Shown: positions 1-8,047 of the stretch, piece by piece
Layout: each line of letters begins with the position of its first letter
How positions within the stretch are numbered: position 1 is the first letter of the stretch
Assembly (NCBI GenBank): GCA_947488755.1
Contig: CANLAD010000001.1
Location: 2,985,501 to 3,049,500 of the forward strand
Direction: 5' to 3'
Source of the DNA: an uncultured Erythrobacter sp.
Lineage (GTDB): Bacteria; Pseudomonadota; Alphaproteobacteria; Sphingomonadales; Sphingomonadaceae
Length of the DNA: 64,000 nucleotides
Notes under the pieces: model-generated
What the model was told of the DNA's origin: nothing
Databases searched by the model: none
What the model saw: only the letters and a program-made list of their open reading frames with translations
Position numbers and translations under genes: made by a program

Positions 1-42
1 ATCGGCGAGCAGCAATTGCCAGCCCGATGCGGTTCGGGTCAT
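1..42 (-). CDS. Partial 5' end of the stator-partner gene downstream of the MotA-like gene
   Basis: Reading leftward, an ATG at 42 overlaps the stop of the MotA-like gene as ATGA. It opens a frame that begins MTRTASGWQLLLAD and runs off the window edge. Position and tight coupling to a MotA/TolQ-family gene suggest the second stator subunit, of MotB/ExbD or OmpA-like type. Only 14 codons are visible, so the identity is inferred from context alone. Confidence 0.45.
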   Translation of the reverse strand, partial: MTRTASGWQLLLAD

Positions 43-725
43 GCCGCGTCTCGCAGCGATGGCAGGTCGCCTCGCCGATCGCCGCGTTCCAGCCGCTGTA
101 CGAACCATCGGACCAGCCGATCGCGTTGCTGCTCGTCTGCGTGAAAGCGGCGATCGATTGCGCGCCCCAGCGGAATGAAAAGCAAATGCGCAGCGACGAC
201 GCCATAGAGCGAAGACAGCACGGCGCTGGCGATCGCGGCGATTGTAGCTGATGGATCGCCGCCGATTACCGCGCCATCGCCGCTGGCATTGGGCACGAGC
301 TGCGCAATGGCGAGCAACGTCCCTGCCATGCCGAACACCGGGGCGAGTTCTCCGGCATGGTCGAAGGGCTGCACAGCGCGCGCATGCCGTTGCTCTCGCC
401 CGCTGCGGTTCGCATCGGCATACGCTGTGATGGATTGGGGCGAACCGCTGCGGCGATAGGCGTCGAGCGCGGCGGCGAGGGGAGCATCGGGAGGCGGCGG
501 CAAGTCGGCGCACAGATAACCGCGCCGCTCGAAGTCGGTGACCGCCCGCGACAGCGCGGCACGATTGGCAACCTCGTCGAACCGCGGTCGCAGCAGTCCC
601 AGCAAGGCTCGTCCGGCGGCGCGGGCGTCCCGCAGGCCGCACCGCGCCAGTGTCGCGAGCAACGTGCCGCCGAACACCCAGGCAAGCGCGCCCGGATCGA
701 GCAGGGCGCTCAACCAGTCCGGCAT
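39..725 (-). CDS. MotA/TolQ/ExbB-family proton channel protein
   Basis: A 228-residue inner-membrane protein. An N-terminal hydrophobic segment lies at about residues 8-28, and two long hydrophobic segments in the C-terminal half contain APVFGMAGTLLAI and ASAVLSSLYGVVAAHLLFI. These match the conserved pore region of the MotA/TolQ/ExbB family, which conducts protons to power rotation or outer-membrane work. The gene runs divergently from the flagellar operon and is coupled to a partner at the left edge. A second, more canonical MotA/MotB pair lies at 9002-10742, so this pair is either an accessory stator or an unrelated ExbB-like motor. The family call is firm; the role is not. Confidence 0.7.
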   Translation of the reverse strand: MPDWLSALLDPGALAWVFGGTLLATLARCGLRDARAAGRALLGLLRPRFDEVANRAALSRAVTDFERRGYLCADLPPPPDAPLAAALDAYRRSGSPQSITAYADANRSGREQRHARAVQPFDHAGELAPVFGMAGTLLAIAQLVPNASGDGAVIGGDPSATIAAIASAVLSSLYGVVAAHLLFIPLGRAIDRRFHADEQQRDRLVRWFVQRLERGDRRGDLPSLRDAA

Positions 726-830
726 GGTTGGCTCGGCAATGCGCAGTGTGGAAAGTCAGTCCCGATCATGTGGAAAAGGACGGATTGGAGAGCGTGATGT
801 TTAGGGCTTGCTGCTCGCGGTCCGCAGACA

Positions 831-844
831 GGCAAGGTCTTGCC
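831..844. promoter_or_regulatory. Palindrome 1, putative activator site (GGCAA-N4-TTGCC)
   Basis: The sequence GGCAAGGTCTTGCC is a perfect inverted repeat of 5 bp arms around 4 bp. Its centre is 33 bp, about three helical turns, from the second copy, and it lies about 110 bp upstream of the start predicted from the sigma-54 promoter at 920-936. That is the usual place for an enhancer-binding protein. The activator encoded at 14440-15783 is the obvious candidate ligand, which is inference. Confidence 0.5.
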
Positions 845-863
845 ATACAAGCAGCACTCCATC

Positions 864-877
864 GGCAAACGCTTGCC
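864..877. promoter_or_regulatory. Palindrome 2, putative activator site (CGGCAA-N4-TTGCCG)
   Basis: GGCAAACGCTTGCC, extended by one more pair to CGGCAA-N4-TTGCCG. Its centre is about 76 bp upstream of the transcription start predicted from the sigma-54 promoter ahead of flgB. It lies on the same helix face as palindrome 1 and shares all ten arm bases with it and with the copy in fliK at 21549-21562. Confidence 0.55.
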
Positions 878-919
878 GCATCGAACCGCCCGACCTGAAA
901 TCACAGGCGAAGCCCCTGT

Positions 920-936
920 TTGGCACGGAAGCTGCA
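920..936 (+). promoter_or_regulatory. Sigma-54 promoter of the flgB operon
   Basis: TTGGCACGGAAGCTGCA matches the sigma-54 consensus: GG at 922-923 and GC at 934-935 are exactly 10 bases apart, with a full TGGCACG -24 element and a TGC -12 element. The start site would be near 947, leaving a leader of about 50 bases before the flgB ATG at 1000. Transcription would need an AAA+ enhancer-binding protein. Confidence 0.75.
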
Positions 937-999
937 AACACCACAGCGACCGCGCGGGCGCCGCCCGTGCATAGACAAACAGACAGGGGCACGACGTCC

Positions 1000-1356
1000 A
1001 TGAGCGAGCAGATTTTCGGTATTCACGCCGCCGCGCTGGAATTGCGATCGCAGCGCATGGGGGTGCTCGCCTCCAACATCGCCAACGCCGCGACGCCCGG
1101 CTTCAAGGCGCGCGATATCGACTTCGGCGCAGCGCTCGACGAGCGGTTGGCGCAGGGGCGCGGCGACATGGCTGCACACGGCGCGGAGCCGGAACTTCTC
1201 TATCGCCGTGCGACCATGCCCGCGCTCGACGGCAATACGGTCGAACTGGGCCGCGAGCAGGTCGCGTTCGCCGAAAACGCTCTCGCCTACAGCGCCACGC
1301 TCAGCTTCGTGCAGGGCAAGGTCAACACGATCACACGCGCGCTGAAGGGTGAGTGA
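1000..1356 (+). CDS. flgB: Flagellar proximal rod protein FlgB
   Basis: 118 residues, a normal length for FlgB, which forms the base of the flagellar rod where it meets the MS ring and export gate. The N-terminus contains LRSQRMGVLASNIANAATPGFKARD, the rod/hook-family signature. The frame is open back to 808, but the ATG at 1000 begins MSEQIFGIHA and lies just past the sigma-54 promoter, so I use it. First gene of flgBCDEFGHIJKL; flgC follows after two bases. Confidence 0.93.
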   Translation: MSEQIFGIHAAALELRSQRMGVLASNIANAATPGFKARDIDFGAALDERLAQGRGDMAAHGAEPELLYRRATMPALDGNTVELGREQVAFAENALAYSATLSFVQGKVNTITRALKGE

Positions 1357-1358
1357 CG

Positions 1359-1763
1359 ATGTCCGGCGCACCCACACTGTTTTCCATGACCGAACGCGCG
1401 ATGTCTGCGCAGCTTGTGCGGATGAACGCGGCGACTTCCAACCTCGCCAATGCCGGCTCCGTCGCATCAAGCGAGGCCGAGGCCTACCGCCCGATTCGCG
1501 CGGTCTTCGCCGCCGAACTCGATCGTGCGTCGGGTCTTTCGCAGGTTCGCAGCGACGGTCTCATCCGCGCAGAGACCGCTCCGACCAAACGCTACGACCC
1601 CGGCCACCCCCTCGCCGATGCGACCGGCCACATCTGGGAAGCGCCCGTCGATGAGACTGCCGAAATGGTCGAGATCATGGAAAGCGCGCGCCAGTATCAG
1701 AACATGGTGCAGGCGCTCCAGACCGCGAAGCAATTGATGCTCGAAACGCTGAGGAGCAACTGA
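1359..1763 (+). CDS. flgC: Flagellar proximal rod protein FlgC
   Basis: 134 residues from the ATG at 1359; an in-frame GTG at 1353 overlaps the flgB stop and is a less likely start. The N-terminal SAQLVRMNAATSNLANAGSV and the C-terminal AEMVEIMESARQYQNMVQAL are the paired helices of axial proteins. FlgC builds the proximal rod with FlgB and FlgF and is exported without a cleaved signal. The gene is packed between flgB and flgD with gaps of two bases. Confidence 0.93.
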   Translation: MSGAPTLFSMTERAMSAQLVRMNAATSNLANAGSVASSEAEAYRPIRAVFAAELDRASGLSQVRSDGLIRAETAPTKRYDPGHPLADATGHIWEAPVDETAEMVEIMESARQYQNMVQALQTAKQLMLETLRSN

Positions 1764-1765
1764 CG

Positions 1766-2125
1766 ATGACCGTATCCGCCGCCACCAACGCGACCACGCC
1801 CGCCGGACTTCAGGAGACGCTCGACCGGTTGAACGCGCCTTCCACGACGCGTCAGGAAAGCGCCGCCGCATCGCTCGATTCGACCGATTTCCTGCGGCTG
1901 ATGACAGCGCAGCTCGCCAATCAGGATCCGCTCGAGCCGCAGGGCAATGAGGAAATGCTGGCCCAGCTCGCGCAATTTTCCAGCCTCGAGGCGCAGACTT
2001 CATCGTCAAATGTGCTGGGCGAGATTTCGGCCAAGCTCGATGCCCTGATCGCCGCGCAGGAACGCGCGGCCCTCGCCGCCGAACAGGCGCGCCAGGCGGT
2101 GCAAACCCCCACGACTTCCGACTGA
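1766..2125 (+). CDS. flgD: Short hook-assembly scaffold FlgD
   Basis: 119 residues. The core DFLRLMTAQLANQDPLEP (about residues 33-50) is the FlgD signature, and the following helix is the part that caps the growing hook. Enterobacterial FlgD is about 230 residues and has Ig-like and Tudor-like C-terminal domains. Here the protein ends in an Ala/Gln-rich helix and Thr-rich tail with no room for them. The frame is intact, so this looks like a naturally minimal FlgD rather than a truncation. Confidence 0.88.
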   Translation: MTVSAATNATTPAGLQETLDRLNAPSTTRQESAAASLDSTDFLRLMTAQLANQDPLEPQGNEEMLAQLAQFSSLEAQTSSSNVLGEISAKLDALIAAQERAALAAEQARQAVQTPTTSD

Positions 2126-2153
2126 TACCCGACCCGAACACAGGAGCTTACCC

Positions 2154-2966
2154 ATGTCCTTTTTCACCTCGCTCAGCGGTATGCGCAACGCCGAAACCGA
2201 TCTGCGCGTCATCTCGCATAACATCGCCAATGCCGAGACCGCGGGCTTCAAGAAAAGCAACGCCGCGTTCTCCGACCTCGTCGCCACCGGCGGCGCGACC
2301 GATCCGCGCCTGACGCCGGGCATCGGCGCGACCGTTTCCGCAATCACGCAGGACTTCGGGCTCGGCTCGCTTGAGCAGACGGGACGCGGGCTGGATGTGG
2401 CAATCAATGGCGATGGCTTCTTCGCAACCGCCAATCCGATTTCGGGCGACATCACCTTCACCCGCAACGGCAACCTCCAGCTTGTCGCGAGCGGCGAATT
2501 GCAGGATGCGAATGGCGATCTGGTGCAGGCATTTCCGGTCGATGCTGCCGGTAACGCCACCTCCAATGTGCCTGCCAATGTCGTGGTACCGACCGCCAAC
2601 GCCGCGGGCTCGGGCCTTTCGAGCGTGTCGATCGATCGCCGCGGTGTCGTGAGCGCCGCTTTCTCGGACGGAACCGTCGAGCCGGTGGCCAAGATAGCGC
2701 TTGCCTCTTTCCCGGCGACCGGCGGCCTGCGCGCGATCGGGCAGACCAAGTGGGAGGCCTCCGCGGATTCCGGCGCGCCGCAATATGGCGATCCGGGGGT
2801 CGGCAATTTCGGCTCGATCATGGCGGGTTCGCTGGAGCGCTCCAACGTCGATCTTGCCGATGAAATGGTCTCGTTGCTGACCGCGCAGCGCAATTTCCAG
2901 GCCAATGCCCGCGCGATCGATACCGCGACCGCGATTTCGCAGACCGTTCTCAACCTTCAGCGCTGA
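2154..2966 (+). CDS. flgE: Flagellar hook protein FlgE, short form
   Basis: 270 residues. It begins MSFFTSLSGMRNAETDLRVI followed by SHNIANAETAGFKKS, and ends with a heptad-rich NFQANARAIDTATAISQTVL helix, as FlgE does. It sits directly after flgD, the usual order. Enterobacterial FlgE is about 400 residues; this protein is no longer than FlgF or FlgG and so lacks much of the outer domain. The start has a good ribosome site (AGGAG) 7-8 bases upstream. A rod-like paralogue is the alternative, but no other hook gene is in the window. Confidence 0.85.
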   Translation: MSFFTSLSGMRNAETDLRVISHNIANAETAGFKKSNAAFSDLVATGGATDPRLTPGIGATVSAITQDFGLGSLEQTGRGLDVAINGDGFFATANPISGDITFTRNGNLQLVASGELQDANGDLVQAFPVDAAGNATSNVPANVVVPTANAAGSGLSSVSIDRRGVVSAAFSDGTVEPVAKIALASFPATGGLRAIGQTKWEASADSGAPQYGDPGVGNFGSIMAGSLERSNVDLADEMVSLLTAQRNFQANARAIDTATAISQTVLNLQR

Positions 2967-2992
2967 TTGAACCGCTTGCGAAAGGCCGTGCT

Positions 2993-3733
2993 ATGGACCG
3001 CATGATCTACACCGCGCTGACCGCCATGAATTCGGCGATGAACCGTCAGCGCGCGGTCGCGAACAACCTCGCCAATTCCTCCACGCCGGGCTTTCGGCAG
3101 GAGGTTTTCGCGGCGAAAGCGGCGACCCTGCGCGACGGCTCGATCGAGGCGCGGGCGATGAGGCGCGGCAATGTGCGCGGGGCCGATATGGCGCAAGGCA
3201 ATGTCAATCCGACCGGGCAACCGCTTGATATCGCTGTCGAAGGCGAAGCGCTAATTGCGTTTCAGGGACCAGCGGGCGGCGAGGTCTATTCGCGCCGCGG
3301 AGATCTGCGCGTCGCACCCAGCGGCGTGCTGGAAAATGGCGAGGGCCTGCCGGTCATGGGGCAGGGCGGAGTGATCACGGTCCCCGCCGGTTCCGCCATC
3401 ACCATCGCCCCAGATGGCAGCGTGCTGGCGAGCGATCCCGCCGCGCCCGGAGAGCCTGCGCAGGCGCTCGACCAGATCAAGCTCGTATCGCCCGAAGGCA
3501 GCAAGCTTGCCAAGGGGATCGACAGCTTTCTGAAAGTGCCGGGCGACGGTGTTCTGCCACTCGATCCGACGGCGCGGGTGACCCCGGGCGCGCTCGAGCA
3601 ATCGAACGTGCGCACCGCGCAGACGCTGGTCGACATGATCGATGCTCAGCGCGCCTTTGAACAGCGTGCCCGCATCATCAAGACCGCAGGCGAACTCGAT
3701 AGCGCCAGCGCCCGCCTGATGGGCATGAATTAA
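2993..3733 (+). CDS. flgF: Flagellar proximal rod protein FlgF
   Basis: 246 residues. It starts MDRMIYTALTAMNSAMNRQR, then NNLANSSTPGFRQEVF, the FlgF/FlgG N-terminal motif. The C-terminal ALEQSNVRTAQTLVDMIDAQRAFEQ helix is also diagnostic. FlgF caps the proximal rod before the FlgG distal rod is built, which fits its place between flgE and flgG. Confidence 0.92.
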   Translation: MDRMIYTALTAMNSAMNRQRAVANNLANSSTPGFRQEVFAAKAATLRDGSIEARAMRRGNVRGADMAQGNVNPTGQPLDIAVEGEALIAFQGPAGGEVYSRRGDLRVAPSGVLENGEGLPVMGQGGVITVPAGSAITIAPDGSVLASDPAAPGEPAQALDQIKLVSPEGSKLAKGIDSFLKVPGDGVLPLDPTARVTPGALEQSNVRTAQTLVDMIDAQRAFEQRARIIKTAGELDSASARLMGMN

Positions 3734-3775
3734 GCGCGGCCTAGCGTGACCTAAAGCGACACAAAGGATACCAAG

Positions 3776-4567
3776 ATGCCCAATTCCGCCCTCCACGTCG
3801 CCCGCACCGGGCTCGAAGCGCAGGATGCGCGCATGCGCGTCATCGCCAACAATCTCGCCAATATCGGCACGACCGGTTTCAAGCGCGACCGCGTCGATTT
3901 CGCAACACTCGCCTATCAGGAACAGCGGGTCGCGGGACAGCAATCGACCAATCAGACCGCGTTCGCCACCGGCCTCAATCTCGGCACCGGCGTTCAGGTT
4001 CAGGGGACCAGCCGGATGGAGGGGCAGGGGACGCTGAACCAGACCGGCAACTCGCTCGACATCGCGCTGGACGGCCCCGGCTATTTCCAGGTCGAGCTGC
4101 CACCCGGCGGACAGATCGCATTTACCCGTGCGGGCAATTTCACGCTGTCGCCGCAGGGCAATCTGGTGACCTCGCAAGGCTATGCCGTGACCCCGCCAGT
4201 ACAGGTGCCGCAGGGGGTTGAGAGCATCGCGATTGCGCCCGACGGCACGATCAGCGCGAGCCAGCCGGGGCAGGCCGCACCGGTGCAGCTTGGCCAGCTC
4301 CAGATCGCCAACTTCGTCAATCCGGCGGGGCTGCGGGCGATCGGGGACAACTTCCTGGTCGAGACCGCTGCCAGCGGGCCGGTCGAGCTGGGCGTCGCCG
4401 GACAATTCGGGCGCGGTCAGGTGCGTCAGGGCATGCTCGAGGGTTCCAACGTCAACGTGGTCGAGGAGCTGGTCGAGATGATCGAGGCGCAGCGCGCTTA
4501 CGAGATCAATTCCAAGATGGTGAGCGCGGTCGACGAGATGCTGCGCAACGCGAACCAGACACTGTGA
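3776..4567 (+). CDS. flgG: Flagellar distal rod protein FlgG
   Basis: 263 residues, close to the usual 260. It carries NNLANIGTTGFKRDR near the N-terminus and LEGSNVNVVEELVEMIEAQR near the C-terminus, both strong FlgG signatures. The protein polymerises into the distal rod that crosses the periplasm through the P and L rings encoded immediately downstream. Its stop overlaps the start of flgH by one base. Confidence 0.95.
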   Translation: MPNSALHVARTGLEAQDARMRVIANNLANIGTTGFKRDRVDFATLAYQEQRVAGQQSTNQTAFATGLNLGTGVQVQGTSRMEGQGTLNQTGNSLDIALDGPGYFQVELPPGGQIAFTRAGNFTLSPQGNLVTSQGYAVTPPVQVPQGVESIAIAPDGTISASQPGQAAPVQLGQLQIANFVNPAGLRAIGDNFLVETAASGPVELGVAGQFGRGQVRQGMLEGSNVNVVEELVEMIEAQRAYEINSKMVSAVDEMLRNANQTL

Positions 4568-5286
4568 TGCGCATTCTCCCCCTCAGCATTGTCGCCCTGT
4601 CGCTTCCCGGCTGTTTCGGCATGGAGCAGCAGCCGCGCACCGGGTTCGCCGCTCCGCCGCCGCCCGGCCCGGTGCTGGTCGCGCCGGTTGCGCCAGCTCA
4701 GACGTCCGAAGCCACCGCCAACGCCTTCGCCGCCCCGCAACCCAAAGCGAGCGCGGGCGCGATCTTTCAGGCAGCGCAGGGCTATGCCGGTCTCCACACC
4801 GGCACGCGGGCTCGTTCGCTTGGCGATATCGTCACCATCCTGCTGCTGGAGGATACCAACACCTCCAAGAGCACGGCGGGCCAGACCGGACGCGATGGCG
4901 GCTTTTCCATCACCCCGCCGACCGCCGGGCTGTTCGACTTCCTCAATCCCGATGCCCTTAACGCTGCGGCCCAAGGGTCGTTCAATGGAGGGGGCAATGC
5001 CGCGCAGCAAAGCAGCCTGACCGGCACCGTGTCGGTCACCATCGCGGCGATCTATCCCAATGGCACCGCCGAAGTGGTTGGAGAGAAACAGATGTCGCTG
5101 AGCCAGGGAGAGGAATGGGTGCAGTTTGCAGGCCGTATCCGCCTGGTCGATATCGGCGTCGACAACACGCTTCCCTCCTCGCGGGTCGCCAATGCGCGCA
5201 TCATCTACACCGGCAATGGAGCGGTTCAGCAGGCGAGCCGTCCGGGCTGGCTATCGCGCTTCTTCAACTTTGTCTCCCCATTCTGA
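4567..5286 (+). CDS. flgH: Flagellar L-ring lipoprotein FlgH
   Basis: 239 residues from the ATG at 4567; an in-frame GTG three bases earlier is the alternative. The N-terminus MRILPLSIVALSLPGCFG carries a lipobox with Cys at about residue 16, so the mature protein is anchored in the outer membrane. The motifs RARSLGDIVTILLLEDTNTS and GEEWVQFAGRIRLVDI are typical of FlgH, which forms the outer-membrane bushing around the rod. Confidence 0.94.
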   Translation: MRILPLSIVALSLPGCFGMEQQPRTGFAAPPPPGPVLVAPVAPAQTSEATANAFAAPQPKASAGAIFQAAQGYAGLHTGTRARSLGDIVTILLLEDTNTSKSTAGQTGRDGGFSITPPTAGLFDFLNPDALNAAAQGSFNGGGNAAQQSSLTGTVSVTIAAIYPNGTAEVVGEKQMSLSQGEEWVQFAGRIRLVDIGVDNTLPSSRVANARIIYTGNGAVQQASRPGWLSRFFNFVSPF

Positions 5287-5287
5287 T

Positions 5288-6391
5288 ATGCGCGGTTTTT
5301 CCATCATTGCGGCGCTGTTTGCGCTTCTGGTCGCGGCCTTTCCGGCGAGCGCGTCGGCGGAGCGCATCCGCGATCTCGGGGAGTTCGAGGGACTGCGCGC
5401 CAACCAGTTGACCGGCTATGGGGTCGTCGTTGGCCTGCAAGGGACAGGCGATGACAACCTCCAATACGCGACCGAGGCAATGCGCGGGATTTCCGGGCGC
5501 CTGGGGCTCAACCTGCCGCCGGGCATCAACCCCAATCTGCGCAACGCCGCCGCCGTCATCGTCACCGCCGAATTGCCCGCTTTTGCCAAGCCCGGGCAGC
5601 GGATCGACATCACCGTCTCGACGCTGGGACAGGCGCGGTCCCTGCGCGGAGGAGCACTCGTGCTCGCTCCGCTTTATGGTGCGGATGGGCAGATTTACGC
5701 GATGGCGCAGGGCAATGTCGCGGTCGGCGGGCTGGGCGTTTCGGGGCGCGACGGATCGCAGCTCACCGTCAATGTCGCGACCGTTGGGCGGATCGCCGAT
5801 GGTGCGACGGTCGAGCGCGCAGTGGCGACCGGCTTTGCGCAAGGATCGACGCTGCGCTTCAACCTGCACCAGGCCGACTTCCTCACCGCCTCGCGCGTGC
5901 GCGATGCGATAAATGCGCGCTATCCCGGCATGGCGGGGATCGCCGACGGGGTAAGTATCGAGCTGACCCTGCCGTTCGGCACGAACCTGCGCTCCAATAT
6001 TCTCGCCGAGATCGAGATGCTGCCGGTCACGCCCGCTCCGGTTGCTGCTCGCGTCATAGTCAACAGCCGCACCGGCACAGTTGTCATCAATCAGGCGGTG
6101 CGTCTCGCACCCGCCGCGATCAGTCACGGCAAGCTTGTCATCCGCATCGACGAAGCGCCGCGCGTGGTGCAGCCCGAACCGTTCGGAAACGGGTTTACGG
6201 CGGTCGAGGAATCGTCCGAGATCAGCGTTGTCCAGCGCGATGACCGGGTGGCGTTGATGCCGGGCGCGGCATCGCTCAGCGAAATCGTCGATGCGCTGAA
6301 CCTGCTGGGCGTGGGGGCGGCGGACCTCGTCGTCATCCTCGAAAGCCTGAAACAGGCGGGCGCGCTGCAAGCCGAAATGGTGGTGTTGTGA
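5288..6391 (+). CDS. flgI: Flagellar P-ring protein FlgI
   Basis: 367 residues from the ATG at 5288, one base after the flgH stop; the frame is open further upstream inside flgH but has no coding reason to start there. A Sec signal peptide (MRGFSIIAALFALLVAAFPASASA) is followed by ERIRDLGEFEGLRANQLTGYG and VVVGLQGTGDD, the FlgI hallmark. It forms the periplasmic ring around the rod with peptidoglycan. The 3' end overlaps flgJ. Confidence 0.95.
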   Translation: MRGFSIIAALFALLVAAFPASASAERIRDLGEFEGLRANQLTGYGVVVGLQGTGDDNLQYATEAMRGISGRLGLNLPPGINPNLRNAAAVIVTAELPAFAKPGQRIDITVSTLGQARSLRGGALVLAPLYGADGQIYAMAQGNVAVGGLGVSGRDGSQLTVNVATVGRIADGATVERAVATGFAQGSTLRFNLHQADFLTASRVRDAINARYPGMAGIADGVSIELTLPFGTNLRSNILAEIEMLPVTPAPVAARVIVNSRTGTVVINQAVRLAPAAISHGKLVIRIDEAPRVVQPEPFGNGFTAVEESSEISVVQRDDRVALMPGAASLSEIVDALNLLGVGAADLVVILESLKQAGALQAEMVVL

Positions 6392-6687
6392 TCGTCGGGC
6401 CGACTCAACCGGGCGCATCCGACCCTTCGCGAAACGCCGCGATCCGCGAAGATCTGCGCGAAGCGGCGGAAGGATTCGAGGCGATCATGATCCGCAAGAT
6501 GCTGGAAACCGCGCGCGCGGCGAGCTTTGCCGAGGATACACCTTTGACCGGCGGCGGACGCGAACAGTTCGAGGCGATGCGCGACGAGCACTTCGCCAAA
6601 GTGGCTTCGCAATCGGGGGCCTTCGGGTTTGCCCGGAGTATCGAGGCGCAGCTTGCGCAATATGTCACCGATAGGAAGGGCGAATAA
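6388..6687 (+). CDS. flgJ: Rod-assembly protein, FlgJ N-terminal domain only
   Basis: 99 residues from a GTG start overlapping the flgI stop as GTGA. The segment EGFEAIMIRKMLETARAAS is the rod-binding core of FlgJ. The muramidase domain of enterobacterial FlgJ is absent, as in many alphaproteobacteria, so wall opening must rely on a separate hydrolase not seen here. The stop overlaps the flgK ATG as TAATG. Confidence 0.88.
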   Translation: MIVGPTQPGASDPSRNAAIREDLREAAEGFEAIMIRKMLETARAASFAEDTPLTGGGREQFEAMRDEHFAKVASQSGAFGFARSIEAQLAQYVTDRKGE

Positions 6688-8027
6688 TGCCGATGAATCT
6701 TATCACGATCGGGGCCAGCGGAGCCGCCGCAGCGCGCGCCGGGCTGGAGCTTGCCGCGCAGAACGTCGCCAATGCGTCCAACCCGGACTATGTGCGCCGC
6801 ACGCTTGCGACCGGCGAGCTGGTGGGTACCGCGATCATCGATTTCGACGTGTCGAGTTCTTTCAGCGGGGTCCGCATAGGTGGCGTCCAGCGCCCCGACA
6901 GCGATCTGGTGCAACGCCGTGCGCGCGACAGCGGATCGGATCTGGCGCGCGCCGAAGCCGAGCTTGCCGGACTGCGCGCCGCGGAAACCGCGCTTGAAGA
7001 AGCGCAGGTTTTCGAAGGGCTGGTCGCGTTCGAATCGGCGCTGACCCTGCTTGAGAGCGATCCCACCGATCCAGCCCTGCGCACCGGCGCGATCGAAACC
7101 GCGCGACAGCTGACGCAGACCTTCCAGTTCGCTGATCTGGCGCTGAAAAGCACGCGCGGCTCGCTTGAAACCGATGTGGTTTCGCGGGTCTCGGACGTGA
7201 ACAATTCGGCGCAGGAGCTGGCGCGCATCAATGTCGAGCTGGTCAGCTCGCGTGAAGGCACGCCGGGACGCGCCGCGCTGATGGATGCGCGCGATGCGGC
7301 TTTGCGCGATCTTGCGAAAGAGGTCGGGATCGTCGCGGAATTCGACGAATTCGGTGCGGCTGAAGTGCGTATGGACGGCAGCCCGGCGCTGGTGCTGGTC
7401 GATGGCGCGACCACGTTTGATTTTAACGCGCAGGTGAATGCGGACGGCAGCGTCGATCTGACGGTAGGCGGCACCGCGTTTGGCCTGAACACCGGCGCGA
7501 TGGCCGGGCGGATCGGGGCGCTTGCTGGCGTGGTCGACCTGCAGACCCAGCTCGATACCATCGCCGCGTCAACCATTTCACGCGCCAACACGGCGCAGGC
7601 CTCCGGTGCTGCGCTCGATGGGTCGAACGGGCAGCCGCTGTTCTCCGGCACCGATGCCGAAACGATTGCGCTTGCCTTCACCAATGGCGCGGGTCTCGCG
7701 CTCGCGCCTGCCGGCTCTCCAGCAGGAAGCCGCGACACCGCCAATCTTGGCATCCTCATCGCAGCGTTCGGCGCGGATGATGGCCCGATTGCGGATATCG
7801 ACCGCTCGCTCGTCGCGCTGTCGAGTCGGATCGCCGGACTCGATACGACCCGCGAAGGGCTGCAGATCATCAGCGACAGCGCCCGCGCCGACCTCCTCAA
7901 CGCGACCGGCGTCGACCTCGATCAGGAAGCCGCCGACCTCATCCGCCTGCAACAGGCATTCGAAGCGAACAGCCGGGTGATCCAGGTCGCGACCGACATT
8001 TTCGACACCGTGCTGGCCCTGCGCTGA
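6687..8027 (+). CDS. flgK: Hook-filament junction protein FlgK (HAP1)
   Basis: 446 residues. The N-terminus (ARAGLELAAQNVANASNPDYVRR) and C-terminal helix (EAADLIRLQQAFEANSRVIQ) are the D0/D1 elements of FlgK. The protein links the hook to the first filament subunits. Length is somewhat below the enterobacterial 550, in line with the small axial proteins of this locus. It is followed by flgL after 20 bases. Confidence 0.92.
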   Translation: MPMNLITIGASGAAAARAGLELAAQNVANASNPDYVRRTLATGELVGTAIIDFDVSSSFSGVRIGGVQRPDSDLVQRRARDSGSDLARAEAELAGLRAAETALEEAQVFEGLVAFESALTLLESDPTDPALRTGAIETARQLTQTFQFADLALKSTRGSLETDVVSRVSDVNNSAQELARINVELVSSREGTPGRAALMDARDAALRDLAKEVGIVAEFDEFGAAEVRMDGSPALVLVDGATTFDFNAQVNADGSVDLTVGGTAFGLNTGAMAGRIGALAGVVDLQTQLDTIAASTISRANTAQASGAALDGSNGQPLFSGTDAETIALAFTNGAGLALAPAGSPAGSRDTANLGILIAAFGADDGPIADIDRSLVALSSRIAGLDTTREGLQIISDSARADLLNATGVDLDQEAADLIRLQQAFEANSRVIQVATDIFDTVLALR

Positions 8028-8047
8028 AACCCTTCGGAGAGACGACC

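Noticed and set aside
3503..3516. GCAAGCTTGC palindrome in flgF resembling the flagellar palindromes
   Set aside because: The half-site spacing is two bases shorter than GGCAA-N4-TTGCC and the outer G/C pairs are missing.
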